Assembly (NCBI GenBank): GCA_035634255.1
Contig: DASQDI010000085.1
Span: 3,065 to 67,064, forward strand
Source: DATLMR01 sp035634255
GTDB taxonomy: Bacteria > Acidobacteriota > Blastocatellia > UBA7656
Direction of reading: 5' to 3'
DNA: 64,000 nucleotides
The notes under the pieces were generated by a model, which was not told the DNA's origin, searched no databases, and saw only the letters and a list, made by a program, of their open reading frames with translations. Made by a program: the position numbers and the translations under genes. Within the stretch, counting starts at the first letter, position 1, and each line of letters begins with the position of its first letter. Positions 62,426 to 64,000 of the stretch are shown here, piece after piece.

Positions 62426-62783
62426 CTATAGGAGAGCGTTTAAGTCGTATGCCATTGCTGCCCACCGTTCATTAGAGAAAGTGATGGCTAGAACCTTCGC
62501 CTTGTCTTTCCATATCTGAGTGCGCCAGGAGTTTTCATTCTTGGACACGCCTTTGTAGACGGAAAAACCCCGGTGCTTTCTCATATTCATAGCATTGGTA
62601 CTGTGATTTTATAGACGTAGATTGGAGCGGTGGCTATCAAGAGTATCACCATTTATATGATCTACCTGAACCCCTTTAGGGGCGTTTATTAGTACCCGGT
62701 GCATCAGAATGTGTTTGCCGTTTCCCTTATGTTCTACATAGCCACATTTATGGCGGTTTTTCTTATTTGAGTATCGGTGAAAT
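62426..62783 (-). pseudogene. HNH-AP2 endonuclease remnant with in-frame stop
   Basis: The minus-strand frame is continuous except for one stop, from about 62783 to TAG 62428-62426. It reads E-H-K-G-N-G-K-H-I-L-M-H-R-V-L-I-N-A-P-K (the HNH entry), then V-D-H-I-N-G-D-T-L-D and S-N-L-R-L, an in-frame TAA at 62611-62609 where the family continues, then N-H-S-T-N-A-M-N, and an AP2-like part K-G-V-S-K-N-E-N-S-W-R-T-Q-I-W. HNH-AP2 proteins are homing-type endonucleases found in phages and islands. The N-terminus is also degraded. The stop codon makes it non-functional. Confidence 0.8.
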
Positions 62784-63056
62784 CTACTCTGTTATCGCAG
62801 GCTTCATCTCAACTTCAACCTGGGCATTCCTGCCCACTCTAATTTGGATGTTTGGATAGTCTACCGTAGCAAATCCCTCTAACTGCGCTTCGAGGTTATA
62901 ACTACCCGGCGAGAGGTTCGGAAATCTGAACCTTCCCTGAGCGTCTGTAGCCTGAACCTGTGGCGCTCCATGTCCTGTTAGCGTTACAGCCACTCCCGGA
63001 AGTGCCTGACCTTGATTATCTACCACTACACCATATAGATTGCCGGAATTTACCAT
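62784..63056 (-). CDS. Small carboxypeptidase-regulatory-like (Ig-fold) protein
   Basis: A 90-residue protein with AGGGAGA before ATG and no signal peptide. It is a single CarboxypepD_reg-like domain: G-V-V-V-D-N-Q-G-Q-A-L-P-G-V-A-V-T-L-T (about 8-26), D-A-Q-G-R-F-R-F-P-N-L-S-P-G-S-Y-N-L, then E-G-F-A-T-V. Such domains normally head outer-membrane receptors; here it stands alone. It lies downstream of two microviridin-type precursor genes on the same strand, 241 bases away; whether it belongs to their pathway is open. Confidence 0.75.
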   Translation of the reverse strand: MVNSGNLYGVVVDNQGQALPGVAVTLTGHGAPQVQATDAQGRFRFPNLSPGSYNLEAQLEGFATVDYPNIQIRVGRNAQVEVEMKPAITE

Positions 63057-63147
63057 GCTTTGTCTCCCTAGAGGGATTACCGAAACAAAGAGCGCATTCT
63101 ACTTGATTGCTAAAGACTCTCCAACTTATACAAAGGCGAGTAAAAGA

Positions 63148-63206
63148 AAGACCTCTGATTTTGAGGGATGACCTTTGCGGGAAACATCCCCCAAACCAGA
63201 AGTCTT
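63148..63206 (-). terminator. Interrupted hairpin after the precursor-peptide genes
   Basis: Arms AAGAC (63148-63152) and GTCTT (63202-63206), with TCTG/CAGA and GGGATG/CATCCC inside, form a long interrupted stem between the precursor at 63298 and the Ig-like gene. It could end or attenuate the precursor transcript. Confidence 0.4.
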
Positions 63207-63297
63207 ACGCAAAGTTTTGATTGGATTTGTAAGGTGCCTGCACTCAATATGGTAAATCTACAGAGCGTGTCAATGGCAGTTATCCGCAGGCCCTTTG

Positions 63298-63462
63298 CTA
63301 TCTTTCCACCTCATCATTATCAGAGGGGTACTTGTTAGTTACGTGCTCGTCACTGTCGGATGGGTACTTAAGTGTGGCTCCGGCTTTCACGTCCGTCTTA
63401 ACGCTGGGGAAATCTTGACCCTCAAGAAATCTCACGAAAAATGGCTTGTCTTTGGTGTCCAT
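63298..63462 (-). CDS. Microviridin-type graspetide precursor peptide B
   Basis: A 54-residue peptide from ATG 63462, chosen because AAAGGAG lies 6 bases upstream; the earlier ATG (63519) adds 19 unrelated residues. The leader has K-P-F-F-V-R-F-L-E-G-Q (residues 6-16), the motif that binds microviridin ATP-grasp ligases. Two cores follow: T30-L-K-Y-P-S-D-S-D-E39 and T42-N-K-Y-P-S-D-N-D-E51. Known microviridins have a Thr-x-Lys-Tyr-Pro-Ser-Asp-x-Glu/Asp-Glu/Asp core whose Thr, Ser and Lys are joined to acidic side chains as two esters and one amide. The second residues of both cores differ, and the tail ends V-E-R. Confidence 0.88.
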   Translation of the reverse strand: MDTKDKPFFVRFLEGQDFPSVKTDVKAGATLKYPSDSDEHVTNKYPSDNDEVER

Positions 63463-63648
63463 GTATCTCCTTTGAAATATCAATCTACCTACGAGATACA
63501 TAGACGCAGTTTCAAACAAGAATAATTCAAGCGCGCAAAGATACCCTCTACATTACTGCTATGTCAATTACTTGGAATCTAATGGTTGATGGTAGGGGGA
63601 GAGGGAGTAAGGGTGAGGATACCCCCCTTAAATATGCTTTGTTCCCTA

Positions 63649-63816
63649 CTACCCTGCATCCTCAGCATCAGAGGGGTATTTAAGGGTAGTACTAACATCC
63701 TCACTGTCAGAGGGGAACTTTTGGGTTGTGGGACCGGCCTTTATGTTTGTTTTTACATCAAGGCACTCCTGCCCCTCCAAGTACTTAGCGAAGAATGGCT
63801 GTTCGTTGGTATTCAT
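63649..63816 (-). CDS. Microviridin-type graspetide precursor peptide A
   Basis: A 55-residue peptide from ATG 63816, with AAGGAGG 6 bases upstream; the earlier ATG (63837) would bypass this site. Leader motif Q-P-F-F-A-K-Y-L-E-G-Q (6-16), then V-K-T-N-I-K-A-G, shared with peptide B. Two cores: T31-Q-K-F-P-S-D-S-E-D40 (Phe in place of Tyr) and T44-L-K-Y-P-S-D-A-E-D53. It is the first of two paralogous genes transcribed leftwards, 186 bases before peptide B, so a tandem duplication is likely. No ligase gene is adjacent inside the window. Confidence 0.88.
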   Translation of the reverse strand: MNTNEQPFFAKYLEGQECLDVKTNIKAGPTTQKFPSDSEDVSTTLKYPSDAEDAG

Positions 63817-63963
63817 AACTAACCTCCTTGTATCCACCGCATTGTTGCGATTTCAATTACTTAATATGCAAGCAGGGTGCCAATGTTCTAGGGGCGGTTA
63901 GAGCTGTGTTTCTCAACTGCTGTAATTAAAGAGGTCAGTCATTCGCTACGCCGGAGATTCTAA

Positions 63964-64000
63964 TTGTAATCAGAGGGTCGGGGGTTAGACTCCCTTCACC
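63964..64000 (+). repeat. Partial copy of the tRNA-Thr 3' half (att-like)
   Basis: Positions 63964-64000 match 48522-48558 at 35 of 37 positions; both mismatches are in the T-loop (TTCGAAT becomes TTAGACT). The first 23 bases (63964-63986) are identical, starting in the anticodon loop. It is in the same orientation as the intact tRNA and runs off the window. Confidence 0.85.

Larger units (their letters stand above)
48490..64000. mobile_element. Putative tRNA-Thr-borne genomic island
   Basis: The intact tRNA-Thr at 48490-48565 and a same-orientation copy of its 3' half at 63964-64000 flank about 15.4 kb that looks less GC-rich than the rest of the window and contains accessory genes, an IS630-type remnant, an HNH pseudogene and microviridin-like precursor genes. 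Matching 3' tRNA ends are the usual footprint of tyrosine-recombinase insertion. No integrase gene is visible between the two copies, so either it has been lost or the right boundary lies further on. Confidence 0.6.

Noticed and set aside
63295..63525. Plus-strand frames across the precursor genes (also 63586-63822)
   Set aside because: The minus-strand frames have strong ribosome sites and the conserved leader and core motifs; the plus frames have neither.

Overview
The window reads as chromosomal DNA of a high-GC, Gram-negative-type bacterium. The gene content (futalosine-pathway MqnD, SecD/SecF/YajC behind Tgt, a long TonB-ExbB-ExbD-ExbD-TPR operon, carboxypeptidase-regulatory-like and SdrD-like beta domains, a zinc-ribbon Ser/Thr kinase, DhnA-type aldolase) suggests an Acidobacteriota lineage, perhaps Blastocatellia. 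That assignment is inference from gene content, not from a marker comparison.

Layout. Positions 1-6200 hold a surface or secretion locus: the end of a chaperone-like Ig-fold protein converges on a minus-strand operon of an usher-like outer-membrane barrel, a translationally coupled gene carrying a frameshift, and a helical protein. Positions 6200-24200 are mostly housekeeping on the minus strand: fructose-bisphosphate aldolase, a class A PBP, dnaE, an ABC-F ATPase, a SurA/PrsA-like foldase, (p)ppGpp synthetase/hydrolase, RidA and a TonB system; rpmB sits on the plus strand. Positions 24500-29400 are the secF-secD-yajC-tgt block. Positions 29477-46600 are mostly plus strand: a GT2-type glycosyltransferase, CoA transferase, acyl-CoA dehydrogenase, two adjacent ATP-grasp-type proteins, enolase, a methyltransferase, phosphoglycerate mutase, YchF, a HAD phosphatase, a GT9 glycosyltransferase and a Ser/Thr kinase. 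MqnD and a receiver-only response regulator lie on the minus strand inside this stretch. Two DppB/DppC-type permeases on the minus strand close the core part.

At 48490-48565 there is an intact tRNA-Thr(TGT). The last 37 bases of the window (63964-64000) repeat its 3' half in the same orientation with two mismatches. The 15.4 kb between the two copies looks visibly AT-richer and has the content of a genomic island: two secreted proteins of unknown role, a ten-gene minus-strand array (ChrB, ChrA, peptidase E, ornithine cyclodeaminase family, MFS, a glycan-binding-like lipoprotein, a duplicated DUF1259/LppY-LpqO protein, and an Fe(III)-type ABC importer), an IS630-type transposase remnant, an HNH-AP2 endonuclease pseudogene, a small Ig-like protein, and two tiny genes.

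The most exciting content is those two tiny genes at 63298-63462 and 63649-63816. Each encodes a peptide of 54-55 residues with a PFFxxxLEGQ leader motif and two copies of a TxK[YF]PSDx[DE][DE] core. This is the signature of microviridin-type graspetide precursors (peptides cyclised by ATP-grasp ligases through ester and amide bonds). No cognate ATP-grasp ligase is seen beside them inside the window. It may lie just beyond position 64000, or the peptides may depend on an enzyme elsewhere.
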